Positions 52,718 to 62,076 are shown, counted from the stretch's first letter. The stretch is 64,000 bases of DNA from Oscillospiraceae bacterium (GCA_910575815.1 CAJTFN010000001.1:448841-512840), one strand, 5' to 3'. Translations and numbers: made by a program. Notes: a model not told the origin generated them from the sequence alone.

Positions 52718-55700
52718 ATGACTTGGCGAAACCTGAAGCACCGTCTTCCCGCCCTGGCTTTGGCGGCGGTCCTCACCGTGACCTGCGCGGTTCCGGCGGC
52801 TGCGGCGGAGGAGATTGGGGACGGCGTGGTCTCTACTTATGACGAGGCCTATTATGCCACGCTGGATTATTACGGAAACCTGCTGGAGGGCAGCGTGGTG
52901 AAGAGCTACGCACTCAACGGCAAGGACGCCGTGACGGACTACGGGACCTATGACGAGGTGGTGAACCTTACCGACAGCACCCTTCCCGTGGCGGGGGAGG
53001 GGGAGACCTCCTTCCGCTTCAGCGGCGGAGCGCCGGACCACTTCTATTTCGAGGGAAAGACCCGGCGGCCTTTTGAGGAACTGCCCTGGACCGTCACTTT
53101 GCGCTATACCCTCAACGGGGTTCCGGCGAAGGCGGAGGACCTGGCTGGGCAGAAGGGTGTGGTAGAGATTCTGCTGGACATTGTGCCGAACGAAGCCGCC
53201 AGCGAGTACGCCCGATACAACTACACCCTGGAGGCCATGGCCCTCTTCAATCAGGACGATATCCTCTCTCTGGAGGCCCCTGGGGCCCAGGTGCAGCTGG
53301 TGGGCAACCTGCGGACGGTGTTATTCCTGGCTCTGCCTGGGGAGGAGCGGCACTTTACCATCCGGGTGGGCAGCGAGGATTTCTCCTTCGGCGGCCTGAC
53401 GGTGCTGATGGTGCCCGCCACCCTGGCCCAGTTGGAGGAGGTTGCCAAGCTCAGCCAGCGGAAAGAGGACCTGGAGGAGGACTACCGGGCCCTCTCCGGC
53501 AGCATCGACGGTCTGTTGGACGCACTCAGCGATATCCAGAACGGCTTGTACGCCTCCGCCAAGGGGCTGGACCAGCTGGAGCTGGCCCGGAGTACCTTCT
53601 CCGGCGGCAAGGGCGCGCTGTACGACGGGGCGGACCGCCTCCGGGGAGACCTGAGCGGCATGGCGGACCTGCTGGACCCGGTGGAACAGCGAGTCCGGCT
53701 TCTCAGCCAGACTGTGACGGAGTCCAATACCGTCCTGAACAATCTGACCGACGGGACCGTGGTTCTTCAAAGTCAGCTGGCGGAGCTGGAGGAGGCCCTG
53801 TGGGCCTTGGAGAACGGGACCGGCGATTTGGAGCGGGTCATCGACCTGGCAACGGACATGGAGGGCAGCCTTCTCCGGCTGGAGCACGCTCTGGGGGGAA
53901 GCCACGTCAGTCCGAACAGTGTTTCCACCAACAGCAGGGCTATGGTGGATAAGGTGAAGAAGGTACACGGGATCTACGCTGCCGCCCAGGGAGACGACCT
54001 GGGGACCTTTATGGCCGGTATGCTGATGCTGAACAACATGGGCCAGGCGGAGGCCGTGAACAAGGCCACCGCCATGGGGGCGGCGCTGACGGCCTATCAG
54101 GCGAAGTGCGAGGAAGAGGCGAAGCGGTATTATCTGACCCATGGCAAGCCGCCTACGGAACAGGAGATGGAGGCGATCAAGGCCTCGGCGGCCCAGCAGA
54201 CGTCCCAGAGTCATCCCAGTCTCTCCCAGGCCCTGGAGTTTACCAAGCAGAAGGAAGATGTGGGGAAGGGCAGTTTCCAGGATTTCTGCGGCACAGTGGT
54301 GAAGGACCCGGATACGGCCAAGAAGATGAACGATCTCTGGCTGATTTACAGCAGCGGTTCTTCCAGCCGGAATCAGGCTCGGATTCCCACGCCCTCCGTG
54401 AAGACACCGGAGAAGGATGCCGGCACGCCGGAGAAGGATTTGGGCGCCGTGGAGCCACCCGCCGGAGGATTGGAAGCAGGAGAGCCGGAGCAGCCCGATG
54501 AGGCGCCGGACGCCGGGACGCAGGAGCCGCCCGCCAGAGAGGAGGAACCAGGCGTGGAGCCGCTGGAACCGCCTGCCGGGGAAGAGAGTGGAGAGACCGG
54601 AATTCCGGAACAGCCCGGGGGAGAGATGGAAGAGGAGAAGGGAACCCCTGGAGCGTCGTCCGGGGCCTCGGATGAGGGGATTACTGAGGAGAGTCCGTTG
54701 GAAACTGAAGACCCTGCTGCCGGGGTTTCGGAAGTGACCGTGGGAAAGGGACACATGATGGCCAGACTGGTTGTCAACGAAGAGAATCCTGATGTTGGCG
54801 GCGACAGCGGCAGCAGCGGCGACAGCGGCAGCAGCGGCGACAGCGGCAGCAGCGGCGACAGCGGCAGCAGCGGCGACAGTGGCAGCAGCGGCGACAGCGG
54901 CAGCAGCGGCGATAGCGGCAGCAGCGGCGATAGCGGCAGCAGCGGCGACGGCGGCAGTAGCGGCGACGGCGGCAGCAGCGGCGACAGCGGCAGCAGCGGC
55001 GATAGCGGCAGCAGCGGCGACAGTGGCAGCAGCGGCGATAGCGGCAGCAGCGGCGACAGTGGCAGCAGCGGCGATAGCGGCAGCAGCGGCGACAGCGGTA
55101 GCACCGGCGACGGCGGCAATACCGGCGATGACGGCAGTAAGCCACCCGCTCCGGAGAATCCCGTCAAGCCTTCCGATCCCAGCAAACCTCCGGAAAACAA
55201 CACTGTAGGCGGCGCGGTGGTGGACCTCATCACCGAGGGCCTGGATACGGCCAGCGCCCGCATTGATCAGATACAAAGCGGCCTTGCCGACACCCTGAAC
55301 GAAATTAAGGCCCCCACCGCCGTGGTGGCGGGAGACCTGGCGGACCTGTGCGGGTCCTTGAACAGCCTGATTCCCATGTTAAACGACGCGGAGGACCTGG
55401 CTGCCGCCCTGCGGCAGTCTTCCGGGACGCTGCGGGAAATCCTGACCCAGGTGGATGTCCTGAGGACGGTTGTGAACAGCTATGAACCCACCCTTCAGGA
55501 GGCCCTGGCCAACGCCGGGACCCTCAGCACCGCCGCCGCAGCCACCATTCGGGACACGGAGGTCCTGCTGGGGGACACGGAGAGCTTGGCCCGTTCCACG
55601 GGGAAGAATCTGGACGCTGGAACCCGGCAGTCCCTGGCGGGCCTCTCCGCCGCCCTGCGGCAGACCGCCCGGGCCCTGGCCGCCGCCGATGAGGTCCGGG

Positions 55701-55990
55701 CCGCCAAGACTACCATCACCGATATCATCGAGGACACCTGGAGGGACTACACTGGGGAGGTTAACAACCTTCTTCTGATGGACGTCACAGCGGAGCCGGT
55801 GTCCTTGACGGACAGCCGGAATCCCTCTCCGGACAGCATCCAGGTGCTGCTTCGCACCCAGGAGATCAAAGAGGCGCCGGCAGAGAAGGCCGGGGAGGAC
55901 GCCGGAACCAAAGAGTCCACCACCTTCTGGGAACGGGTGGGACAGATGTTCCGGGATTTCTGGAACGCCATTGCCGGCGTCTTCCATTGA
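52718..55990 (+). CDS. secreted coiled-coil protein with Gly-Asp-Ser repeat (MMPL partner)
   Basis: A 1090-aa exported protein: signal peptide (LPALALAAVLTVTCAVPAAA), a beta-rich region (~35-230), then long coiled-coil stretches (~240-400). A Pro/Glu-rich linker (~545-680) is followed by 19 hexapeptide repeats (695-808) and a second helical region (~830-1000). No membrane anchor or sorting signal is visible. GGAGG precedes the ATG. The MMPL transporter starts 15 nt later, so the two probably work together, as with Firmicutes YhgE-like/MMPL pairs. Its function is unknown. Confidence 0.78.
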   Translation: MTWRNLKHRLPALALAAVLTVTCAVPAAAAEEIGDGVVSTYDEAYYATLDYYGNLLEGSVVKSYALNGKDAVTDYGTYDEVVNLTDSTLPVAGEGETSFRFSGGAPDHFYFEGKTRRPFEELPWTVTLRYTLNGVPAKAEDLAGQKGVVEILLDIVPNEAASEYARYNYTLEAMALFNQDDILSLEAPGAQVQLVGNLRTVLFLALPGEERHFTIRVGSEDFSFGGLTVLMVPATLAQLEEVAKLSQRKEDLEEDYRALSGSIDGLLDALSDIQNGLYASAKGLDQLELARSTFSGGKGALYDGADRLRGDLSGMADLLDPVEQRVRLLSQTVTESNTVLNNLTDGTVVLQSQLAELEEALWALENGTGDLERVIDLATDMEGSLLRLEHALGGSHVSPNSVSTNSRAMVDKVKKVHGIYAAAQGDDLGTFMAGMLMLNNMGQAEAVNKATAMGAALTAYQAKCEEEAKRYYLTHGKPPTEQEMEAIKASAAQQTSQSHPSLSQALEFTKQKEDVGKGSFQDFCGTVVKDPDTAKKMNDLWLIYSSGSSSRNQARIPTPSVKTPEKDAGTPEKDLGAVEPPAGGLEAGEPEQPDEAPDAGTQEPPAREEEPGVEPLEPPAGEESGETGIPEQPGGEMEEEKGTPGASSGASDEGITEESPLETEDPAAGVSEVTVGKGHMMARLVVNEENPDVGGDSGSSGDSGSSGDSGSSGDSGSSGDSGSSGDSGSSGDSGSSGDSGSSGDGGSSGDGGSSGDSGSSGDSGSSGDSGSSGDSGSSGDSGSSGDSGSSGDSGSTGDGGNTGDDGSKPPAPENPVKPSDPSKPPENNTVGGAVVDLITEGLDTASARIDQIQSGLADTLNEIKAPTAVVAGDLADLCGSLNSLIPMLNDAEDLAAALRQSSGTLREILTQVDVLRTVVNSYEPTLQEALANAGTLSTAAAATIRDTEVLLGDTESLARSTGKNLDAGTRQSLAGLSAALRQTARALAAADEVRAAKTTITDIIEDTWRDYTGEVNNLLLMDVTAEPVSLTDSRNPSPDSIQVLLRTQEIKEAPAEKAGEDAGTKESTTFWERVGQMFRDFWNAIAGVFH
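54800..55141 (+). repeat. 18-bp tandem repeat encoding GDSGSS, 19 units
   Basis: Units of 18 bp: eight GDSGSS, two GDGGSS, six GDSGSS, then GDSGST, GDGGNT, GDDGSK. The unit is a multiple of three, so slippage changes length without a frameshift. No stop appears in other frames, so it also creates long false ORFs. Confidence 0.95.
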
Positions 55991-56005
55991 CGGGAGGGAA
56001 AGGCC

Positions 56006-58123
56006 ATGATTGAAAAAATCGCCCATAAGCTCACCCGAAAGCCCAAACTGGTGGCCCTGATTGCCGTGCTGATGCTGTTTCCCGCCCTTCTCGGCTATGC
56101 CGCCACCCGCATCAATTACGATATTCTCTCCTATCTGCCCCAGGACCTGCCCTCCTCCCAGGGAGAGCAGCTGCTGGAGGAACCCTTTCAAATGGCCGCC
56201 ACCAGCATGCTCATTGTGGAGGGGATGCCCGCGGGCTATACCAACCGCCTGATTCAAAGGATTCAGGAGGTCCCCGGTGTGTCCAGCGCCGTGTGGGTCA
56301 GCAATCTTGTGGGGATTCAGGTTCCGGTGGAGATGATTCCGGCGGACTTCCGGGAGATGTTCTTCTCCGGCCAGGCCACCATGATGCTCATTCAATACGA
56401 CCACCCCGGGGCGTCCGACGAGACCATGGAGTCCATCCGGCAGGTCCGGGAGGTCTGCAACGAGCACTGTTTCCTGGCGGGCTTCTCCGTGGTGATTAAG
56501 GACACCCGGGACGTGATGGACGGGGAGCTGCCCATCTTCGTGGGACTGGCGGTGCTGCTGGCCCTGGCGGCTATGAGCGTCACGTTGGAGTCCACGGTGC
56601 TGCCCCTGGTGTACCTGGCCAGCATTGGCATGGCGGTGGTTTACAACTTTGGAAGCAACGTCTTCCTGGGCCAAATCTCCTATATCACCAAGGCCATCGC
56701 CGCCGTGCTTCAGCTGGGTGTGACCATGGACTACTCCATCTTCCTCTACCATCGCTATGAGGAGGAGCGGGAACGCTACGACGATCAGCGGGACGCCATG
56801 ACCCAGGCCATCGTGGCCGCGTTCCGCTCGCTCTCTGGCAGCAGCCTGACCACCATCGCGGGCTTTCTGGCCCTGTGCTTTATGCGGCTGACCTTGGGAA
56901 GGGACATCGGCATCGTCATGGCCAAGGGTGTGGTGCTGGGGGTGGCCACGGTGATTCTGGTGCTGCCGTCCCTGGTGCTGATTTTTGACAAGCAGATCAC
57001 AAAGCACAAGCACCGGACCCTGATTCCCTCCTTTGACAAGGTGAACGCCTTTGTCCTTCGGTACCGGATTCCGCTGGTGGTGCTGACGGTTGTGCTGTTT
57101 TTCCCTGCGGTCTACGCCCAGAGGCACGCCGGCATTTACTACAAGCTGGATGAGTCCCTGCCCCGGGACCTGCCCTCCATTGTCAGCAACGAGAAACTGA
57201 AGGACGACTTCGACATGGCCACCAGCCACTTCGCGGTTCTGCGGGACGACATGAGCGCTGTGGATATGGGGGAACTGGAGCGGCGCATGGAGGAGGTACC
57301 GGGAATCACCTCCGTGGTGTCCTTCCACAAGATGCTGGGCTCCGGAATCCCGGATTTCTTCATCCCGGAGGATTTGAAAAACATGCTCCGGCAGGAGGGG
57401 TGGCAGCTGATGATGATCAACTCCAGCTATGCCCCGGCCACCCAGGAGGTCTCGGATCAGCTGGACGCCATGAATGAAATTCTCCACAGCTACGATCCCG
57501 GCGCCATGATCACCGGCGAGGGCGCGATGTACCGGGATTTGATCGATACCTCGGCGGTGGACTTTCAGGTGACGAATTACATCTCCATCGCAGCGATTTT
57601 CCTCATCATCGCCTTTGTCTTCAAATCCATTTCCGTTCCGCTGGTGCTGGTGGCGACCATTGAGTTGGCCATTTTCATCAATCAGGGCGTCTGCTATTTC
57701 ACCGGCACGGAGATTCCCTTTATCGCCCCGACCATCATCAGCTGCGTTCAGCTGGGAGCTACGGTGGACTACGCGATCCTGATGACCTCCCGCTTCCAGG
57801 AGGAGCTGAAACGGGGGCTGGACCGGAAGGAGGCCATCCGGATTGCCGCCTTGTCCTCCGACGCCTCCATCGTCACCAGCGCCCTGGTGCTGTTCTGCGC
57901 CACGCTGGGGGTTTCCTTCGTTTCCTCCATCGATCTGATTGGGGCCATCTGCGTCATGCTGGCCCGGGGCGCGTGCATTTCCGCCCTGGTGAGCATCTTC
58001 CTGATGCCCGCGATCCTCTGCGTCTGCGAGCCTCTGTTCCAAAAAACCAGCTGGCATTGGAAGACGCCGGATACCCCGCCGGCCCTGCCGGAGGAGGAGA
58101 CGCAGGAGGCGAAGGCGGTGTAG
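56006..58123 (+). CDS. MMPL-family RND transporter
   Basis: A 705-aa polytopic protein with about 12 helices in two halves, each with an extracellular loop (~40-165 and ~385-515). MMPL hallmarks include AVLQLGVTMDYSIFLYHRYEEER and, in the second half, QLGATVDYAILMTSRFQEELKR with the Asp that carries protons. Related proteins export lipids or surface molecules. Cotranscribed with the secreted coiled-coil protein and under twin TetR control; substrate unknown. Confidence 0.9.
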   Translation: MIEKIAHKLTRKPKLVALIAVLMLFPALLGYAATRINYDILSYLPQDLPSSQGEQLLEEPFQMAATSMLIVEGMPAGYTNRLIQRIQEVPGVSSAVWVSNLVGIQVPVEMIPADFREMFFSGQATMMLIQYDHPGASDETMESIRQVREVCNEHCFLAGFSVVIKDTRDVMDGELPIFVGLAVLLALAAMSVTLESTVLPLVYLASIGMAVVYNFGSNVFLGQISYITKAIAAVLQLGVTMDYSIFLYHRYEEERERYDDQRDAMTQAIVAAFRSLSGSSLTTIAGFLALCFMRLTLGRDIGIVMAKGVVLGVATVILVLPSLVLIFDKQITKHKHRTLIPSFDKVNAFVLRYRIPLVVLTVVLFFPAVYAQRHAGIYYKLDESLPRDLPSIVSNEKLKDDFDMATSHFAVLRDDMSAVDMGELERRMEEVPGITSVVSFHKMLGSGIPDFFIPEDLKNMLRQEGWQLMMINSSYAPATQEVSDQLDAMNEILHSYDPGAMITGEGAMYRDLIDTSAVDFQVTNYISIAAIFLIIAFVFKSISVPLVLVATIELAIFINQGVCYFTGTEIPFIAPTIISCVQLGATVDYAILMTSRFQEELKRGLDRKEAIRIAALSSDASIVTSALVLFCATLGVSFVSSIDLIGAICVMLARGACISALVSIFLMPAILCVCEPLFQKTSWHWKTPDTPPALPEEETQEAKAV

Positions 58124-58153
58124 GGAAGACCCGCCCGGACTCCGAAAGACAAC

Positions 58154-58181
58154 CGGCTCCCCGCCTTGAGGCGGGGAGCCG
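58154..58181 (+). terminator. hairpin after the MMPL gene
   Basis: Perfect 12-bp stem CGGCTCCCCGCC/GGCGGGGAGCCG with TTGA loop and a weak ATTTG tail. Confidence 0.6.
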
Positions 58182-58274
58182 ATTTGCGAAGAGAGGGAAA
58201 ACCGGGAAACGGCGAAATCGAAGATTGGTTTTTCAGAGGAAGTCCGTGCATTTGCCGGGTTCTGACGAGGGGGT

Positions 58275-58304
58275 AAGACGGGCGGACACACAGGTCCGTC
58301 CCTA
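58275..58304 (+). repeat. dispersed 30-nt palindromic repeat, copy 2
   Basis: Matches minus strand 24295-24266 at 26 of 30 positions. Core arms GGGCGGAC and GTCCGTCC pair, with one G-U; three of the four differences lie in the loop. Confidence 0.6.
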
Positions 58305-58416
58305 CATGGAATGACCTCTTTGGAAGACGTGGGGCGGGACGGGGGGGGGACGACCGGGATTTGTCTTCCTCCGGTGGCCTGAAGAAGACCTGTTTTTGGA
58401 AATCCGCACCAAAATA

Positions 58417-58445
58417 TTGACCGGAGGACGGTTTTACGCTATAAT
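58417..58445 (+). promoter_or_regulatory. promoter of the SLH-GH25 gene
   Basis: TTGACC (58417-58422), 17-nt spacer, TATAAT (58440-58445). It leaves an unusually long leader (~230 nt) containing GC-rich hairpins such as GGCGG-TAT-CCGCC, with no riboswitch I can name. Confidence 0.8.
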
Positions 58446-58676
58446 AAGCGATTATCAGCGAGGACCCTCTGCCGCGGCCCCGGTGGGCGGCGGCTGTTTG
58501 TCTTCATCGCCGGAAATATCGGACCAGCTTATTCCCCCGATCTGGACGGAGCTCCCAGCTGCGCGGCCTGCGCCGCCGGGAGGTTCGGGCAGGGGGAACC
58601 AGGAGGCGGTATCCGCCGGTGATGGAGACGAGTTCTTGCATACCATTTCGACAAAAACCGACGAAAGGAAACTGCC

Positions 58677-60425
58677 ATGCCTCACATTCGACTGCCGAAA
58701 CGCCTTCTTTCCGGCTTCCTGGCCGGGGCTCTGATGCTCACTCCCGCCCTGGCCTTTACCGACACCGGCGGCCACTGGGCCGAGGCCGCCGTCAACAAGT
58801 GGAGCCAGGAATACGGCGTGCTCCAGGGCTATGAAGACGGGTCCTTCCGGCCGGACGACTCCATTACCCGGGGAGCTTTCGCCGGAATCTTGGACCGCTT
58901 CCTCCTGTTCCAGTCCGCCGCCCCCGTTGGAACCTTTTCCGACACCGGGGACAGCCGGTGGGAGGACTCGATTTTGAAGCTCAACGCCGCCGGAGTGTAC
59001 CTGGGCAGCGAGGGCAAAGCCCTGCCGGGGGACAGCATCACCCGCCAGCAGGCCATGACCATGGTGGCCCGCGCCTTCCAGCTGGGCGGGAGCGAGGACG
59101 CCCTTCCATATCACGACGAGGCCAGCGTGGCGAATTACGCCCGGCCTTACATCGCGGAACTCACCGCCCGAGGCTGGATCACCGACGCGGTGGAGGGTGG
59201 CTTTCGTCCCGCGGAGCCGCTGACCCGGGCGGAGCTGGTGAACCTGCTGAACAACATGATCCAGGTTCTGATACAAACCAGCGGGGATTATTCCAGCAAT
59301 GTGGAGGGCAGTCTCCTGATCAATGCCGCCGGAGGCGCGGCGCTGTCCAATATGACAGTTACCGGGGACTTGCTGATTGCCCCCGGCGTCACCGGGGCCG
59401 TTACCCTGGACCATGTGACGGTGGCCGGGGAGATTCGAAATTTCAGCTCCGTCACCCCTCAGATAATCAACCCGCCGGAAAACCCTGTTGTGCCGGCGGA
59501 GCCCAATCCCGCCCCGGAGCCGGAGACGCCGGATCTTGGAGACGATTTTAACTGGGGCATCGTGGTGGTGCCGTCTCCGTCGGCCCCCAGTGACCCAGTG
59601 ACCCCGGAGCAGCCCGCCGGGCCCGGTATTCAGCCCAGCGAGGTCTATACGCCGGGACTTCTTACCGGTGAAACCGTGGAGTACGATGGGCGGCAGATTC
59701 CCGTCTACGCGGGGACGGAGAGAAGTCAACTGGCTCACGGCGATTTCGTCTGGTCCGGGGACCGGCTGGTCTACACCGGCAGCCAATTCCGCACCCGCTT
59801 TGGCATCGACGTGTCGGCCTACCAGAACCGGGCCAGTGAAAACGAGACCATCGACTGGCGGGCCGTCCGGAACGACGGCGTGGAGTTCGCCTTTGTCCGG
59901 GTGGGCCTCCGGGGCTATTCCTCCGGTAAGCTGGCGGAGGACGCCTTCTACCGCCAGAACATCGAGGGGGCCATGAACGCCGGAATTGAGACCGGCGTGT
60001 ACTTCTTCTCTCAGGCCATCACTGTGGAGGAGGCGATTGAGGAAGCGGACTTCGTCATCGAGCGTCTCCGGAGCCTGAACATCAACGGCCCTGTGGCGTA
60101 TGACTGGGAGATGGGCAACGACTCTTACCGGGTCTACGGCATCGCGCCGGAGATGGCCACCGCCTGCGCCATCGCCTTCTGCAAGCGAATTCAGGAGGCG
60201 GGTTATACACCCATGATTTATCAGAGCACCTACGTCGCCTATATGAAGTACGACCAGGGGGCTGTCGCGCCTTATCTCTGCTGGTTCCCGGAATATAAGA
60301 GCGATTCCTCGGAGAAGCTCTGCCCCACGCTCTATTACCAGCCGGATTACTGGCAGTTCTCCAGCAAGTGCTCCATCGCCGGCATTGGTGGCAACGTGGA
60401 CGCGAATATTCAGTTCATCCGGTAA
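58677..60425 (+). CDS. S-layer-anchored GH25 lysozyme (muramidase)
   Basis: A 582-aa exported wall hydrolase. Signal peptide (LLSGFLAGALMLTPALA), then three SLH domains over residues ~25-195 (FTDTGGHWAEAAVNKW and GYEDGSFRPDDSITRGAFAG in the first) that bind secondary wall polymer. A Pro-rich linker follows (~265-335). The GH25 domain (~375-580) has FGIDVSAYQNRA, IDWRAVRNDGVEFAFVRVGL and the catalytic acidic YDWEM. AAAGGAA precedes the ATG. Monocistronic. Confidence 0.93.
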   Translation: MPHIRLPKRLLSGFLAGALMLTPALAFTDTGGHWAEAAVNKWSQEYGVLQGYEDGSFRPDDSITRGAFAGILDRFLLFQSAAPVGTFSDTGDSRWEDSILKLNAAGVYLGSEGKALPGDSITRQQAMTMVARAFQLGGSEDALPYHDEASVANYARPYIAELTARGWITDAVEGGFRPAEPLTRAELVNLLNNMIQVLIQTSGDYSSNVEGSLLINAAGGAALSNMTVTGDLLIAPGVTGAVTLDHVTVAGEIRNFSSVTPQIINPPENPVVPAEPNPAPEPETPDLGDDFNWGIVVVPSPSAPSDPVTPEQPAGPGIQPSEVYTPGLLTGETVEYDGRQIPVYAGTERSQLAHGDFVWSGDRLVYTGSQFRTRFGIDVSAYQNRASENETIDWRAVRNDGVEFAFVRVGLRGYSSGKLAEDAFYRQNIEGAMNAGIETGVYFFSQAITVEEAIEEADFVIERLRSLNINGPVAYDWEMGNDSYRVYGIAPEMATACAIAFCKRIQEAGYTPMIYQSTYVAYMKYDQGAVAPYLCWFPEYKSDSSEKLCPTLYYQPDYWQFSSKCSIAGIGGNVDANIQFIR

Positions 60426-60430
60426 ACGAA

Positions 60431-60467
60431 AGCGGCGGCGCATGGAAAGGGTCCATGCGCCGCCGCT
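60431..60467 (+). terminator. strong hairpin after the GH25 gene
   Basis: Perfect 16-bp stem AGCGGCGGCGCATGGA/TCCATGCGCCGCCGCT, loop AAGGG, no T-run. Confidence 0.55.
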
Positions 60468-60497
60468 GTGCACCGCCGGTATGAGAGGAGGGGGTTT

Positions 60498-61064
60498 GTG
60501 AAACAGCATGACGGGACAAAGCCGAAGCGCCGGTTCAATCTGCCCACGATCATGGCCGTTTTGTTTTACGGAATGTTTTTTCCCCTGGCAATTCTCCTTT
60601 CCGTATTACCGGATTCCTGGTTTACCGCCGGGGGATACGAGGATTTAGGGGAACACGAATTTGTCGCCAGCCAGGTATCCTCGCGGGTCGAACGGTCACG
60701 GCGCACACGGCGGTACGTGATCTACCGCGCGGCGGATGGGAGTGGGCTGGAATTCAAAATGCAGTACCTTGGCCGCTTGTCTGCGAAGCAGGCTGTGGAG
60801 AACCAGGAGACGGTCCGCCGCCATGTTTACGCCGTGCTGGAAAAGCCCGTAACACGCTTCTTCTTCCATCAATTCGAAATACAGTTCGTCCCTCCCGGCA
60901 CGGATTTACAAAGCCACCTGGACGCTCTGCGCAGGGAAGTCCTGCTTGCCCGCTGGCTCTCTCTGACCTACTCCGCCGTGTATGTGGGGGCGTCCTTCCT
61001 CCGGCGCCGCAAGCGAAAGAAGCAGGCCGTTATTTCCGCTTCACCGGATAGCACACCTCGGTGA
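60498..61064 (+). CDS. small membrane protein of unknown function
   Basis: A 188-aa protein with a hydrophobic N-terminal segment (IMAVLFYGMFFPLAILLSVL), an extracellular-looking middle and a second helix near the C-terminus followed by RRRKRKK. Start taken at GTG 60498, just after GAGGAGGGGG; ATG 60468 falls inside the upstream hairpin. The last 35 bases overlap the 3' end of the convergent merR gene. No family recognised. Confidence 0.7.
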   Translation: MKQHDGTKPKRRFNLPTIMAVLFYGMFFPLAILLSVLPDSWFTAGGYEDLGEHEFVASQVSSRVERSRRTRRYVIYRAADGSGLEFKMQYLGRLSAKQAVENQETVRRHVYAVLEKPVTRFFFHQFEIQFVPPGTDLQSHLDALRREVLLARWLSLTYSAVYVGASFLRRRKRKKQAVISASPDSTPR

Positions 61065-61848
61065 CGAACTCGTCGGGATTCCGGGTGTCGTGGGGGCTGA
61101 CGTGGTAGATGAAGAACGCACAGCCGGCCAAGGTCCAGCCGTTGTCCGCCACCCAGGCGGCCACGGCCTCGTTCACCGCGTTGAACTGTTCATAGCTCCC
61201 CCGGAAGGTGGCGGAGGCCACCTGTACCGCCGGAACGATTTTGAACTTCACGCGTTCTGTGTCCGGGTAGGTTCCCACCACGCTTTTTTGAATCTCCACA
61301 TCCACGTCCTGTTCCTTGAACTCGCCATCGTGGTATACGGCGGTGCAAAGGGCCGGGTCCCCGTCCTGGATGTTCATCCGGGCGGTTTCCTGGCAATAAA
61401 TGCCCCACAGGTCTCCCTCGCGATCATAGGAGGGGAGAATCTGCCGTACGCTGGCGACCTGCCGCTCCGGCAGGGTTTTGATGGTCACATCGTATTTCAT
61501 GGTGTCCTTGTCCTTTCTCAGCCGTTCCAGGGCCGTGTCCAGCAGCCGAAGCCGCCGTTCCGCCTCCTCCATGATCTCCCGGGCCTCCGCCCGCCGGAGC
61601 AGCAGACAGCGTTCCAGCGTTCCGGGGTCGTCGTAGCAGTCCAGTACCTCCCGCACGGCGGCCAGGGGGAACCCCATGTCCCGGAGGGCCCGGATGCGGT
61701 TGGCGATCGGAAGCTGACGTTCGCTGTAATAGCGGTAGCCGGTGAAGGGGTCGATGGAGACTGGGGTCAGCAGCCCCGCCTCGTCGTAACGGCGCAGGGT
61801 GCGGACGCTGACTCTGGAGAGTTTTGAAAATTCGCCGATCTTTAACAT
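61030..61848 (-). CDS. MerR-family regulator with GyrI-like effector-binding domain
   Basis: A 272-aa activator. The N-terminal MerR helix-turn-helix is LKIGEFSKLSRVSVRTLRRY with GYRYYSERQ; a coiled coil follows (~80-115). The C-terminal GyrI/BmrR-like domain (~120-272) binds small hydrophobic ligands. This architecture is that of BmrR-type multidrug sensors. A matching 19-nt-spaced promoter lies upstream, so it likely activates itself. No efflux pump is adjacent. Confidence 0.9.
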   Translation of the reverse strand: MLKIGEFSKLSRVSVRTLRRYDEAGLLTPVSIDPFTGYRYYSERQLPIANRIRALRDMGFPLAAVREVLDCYDDPGTLERCLLLRRAEAREIMEEAERRLRLLDTALERLRKDKDTMKYDVTIKTLPERQVASVRQILPSYDREGDLWGIYCQETARMNIQDGDPALCTAVYHDGEFKEQDVDVEIQKSVVGTYPDTERVKFKIVPAVQVASATFRGSYEQFNAVNEAVAAWVADNGWTLAGCAFFIYHVSPHDTRNPDEFVTEVCYPVKRK

Positions 61849-61889
61849 AGGGGTTCCTCCACAACGTTGTGAATGGTGAGCTCAGGAAC

Positions 61890-61920
61890 AGGATAAGCCC
61901 TCCCCCCGGGGGAGAGTCAA
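61890..61920 (-). promoter_or_regulatory. MerR-type promoter, 19-nt spacer
   Basis: Minus strand TTGACT (61920-61915) and TATCCT (61895-61890) are separated by 19 nt, which contains the dyad CTCCCCC/GGGGGAG. The long spacer with dyad is diagnostic of MerR-family control. Confidence 0.8.
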
Positions 61921-62046
61921 GGGGAAATTTTAAAAGTTTGCAGATTGATTTCAAATCATGGGGACACAGAATTCGTCATGTAGAGTCCGTCTATAAGGAA
62001 GCCGTCGAAACAAAGAAAAAATTTTTCAGAAAAGTCAAAGAAAGGC

Positions 62047-62076
62047 TTGACAAAACCGGGGTGCTTCTGCTATAGT
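62047..62076 (+). promoter_or_regulatory. promoter of the tRNA cluster
   Basis: TTGACA (62047-62052), 18-nt spacer, TATAGT (62071-62076), 30 nt before tRNA-Met. Confidence 0.7.

Noticed and set aside
54800..55141. CRISPR-like array
   Set aside because: Repeats are contiguous 18-bp coding units without spacers.
54771..55276. Ala-rich and Pro/Leu-rich frames in the repeat region
   Set aside because: Other readings of the 18-bp GDSGSS repeat, which has no stop in any frame.
55379..58291. 970-codon open frame on minus opposite the MMPL gene
   Set aside because: Shadow; the MMPL protein on plus has clear transmembrane and MMPL motifs.
58446..58676. Fluoride riboswitch-like string GGTGATGG in the GH25 leader
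   Set aside because: Only the short string matches; the required pseudoknot arrangement is not seen.
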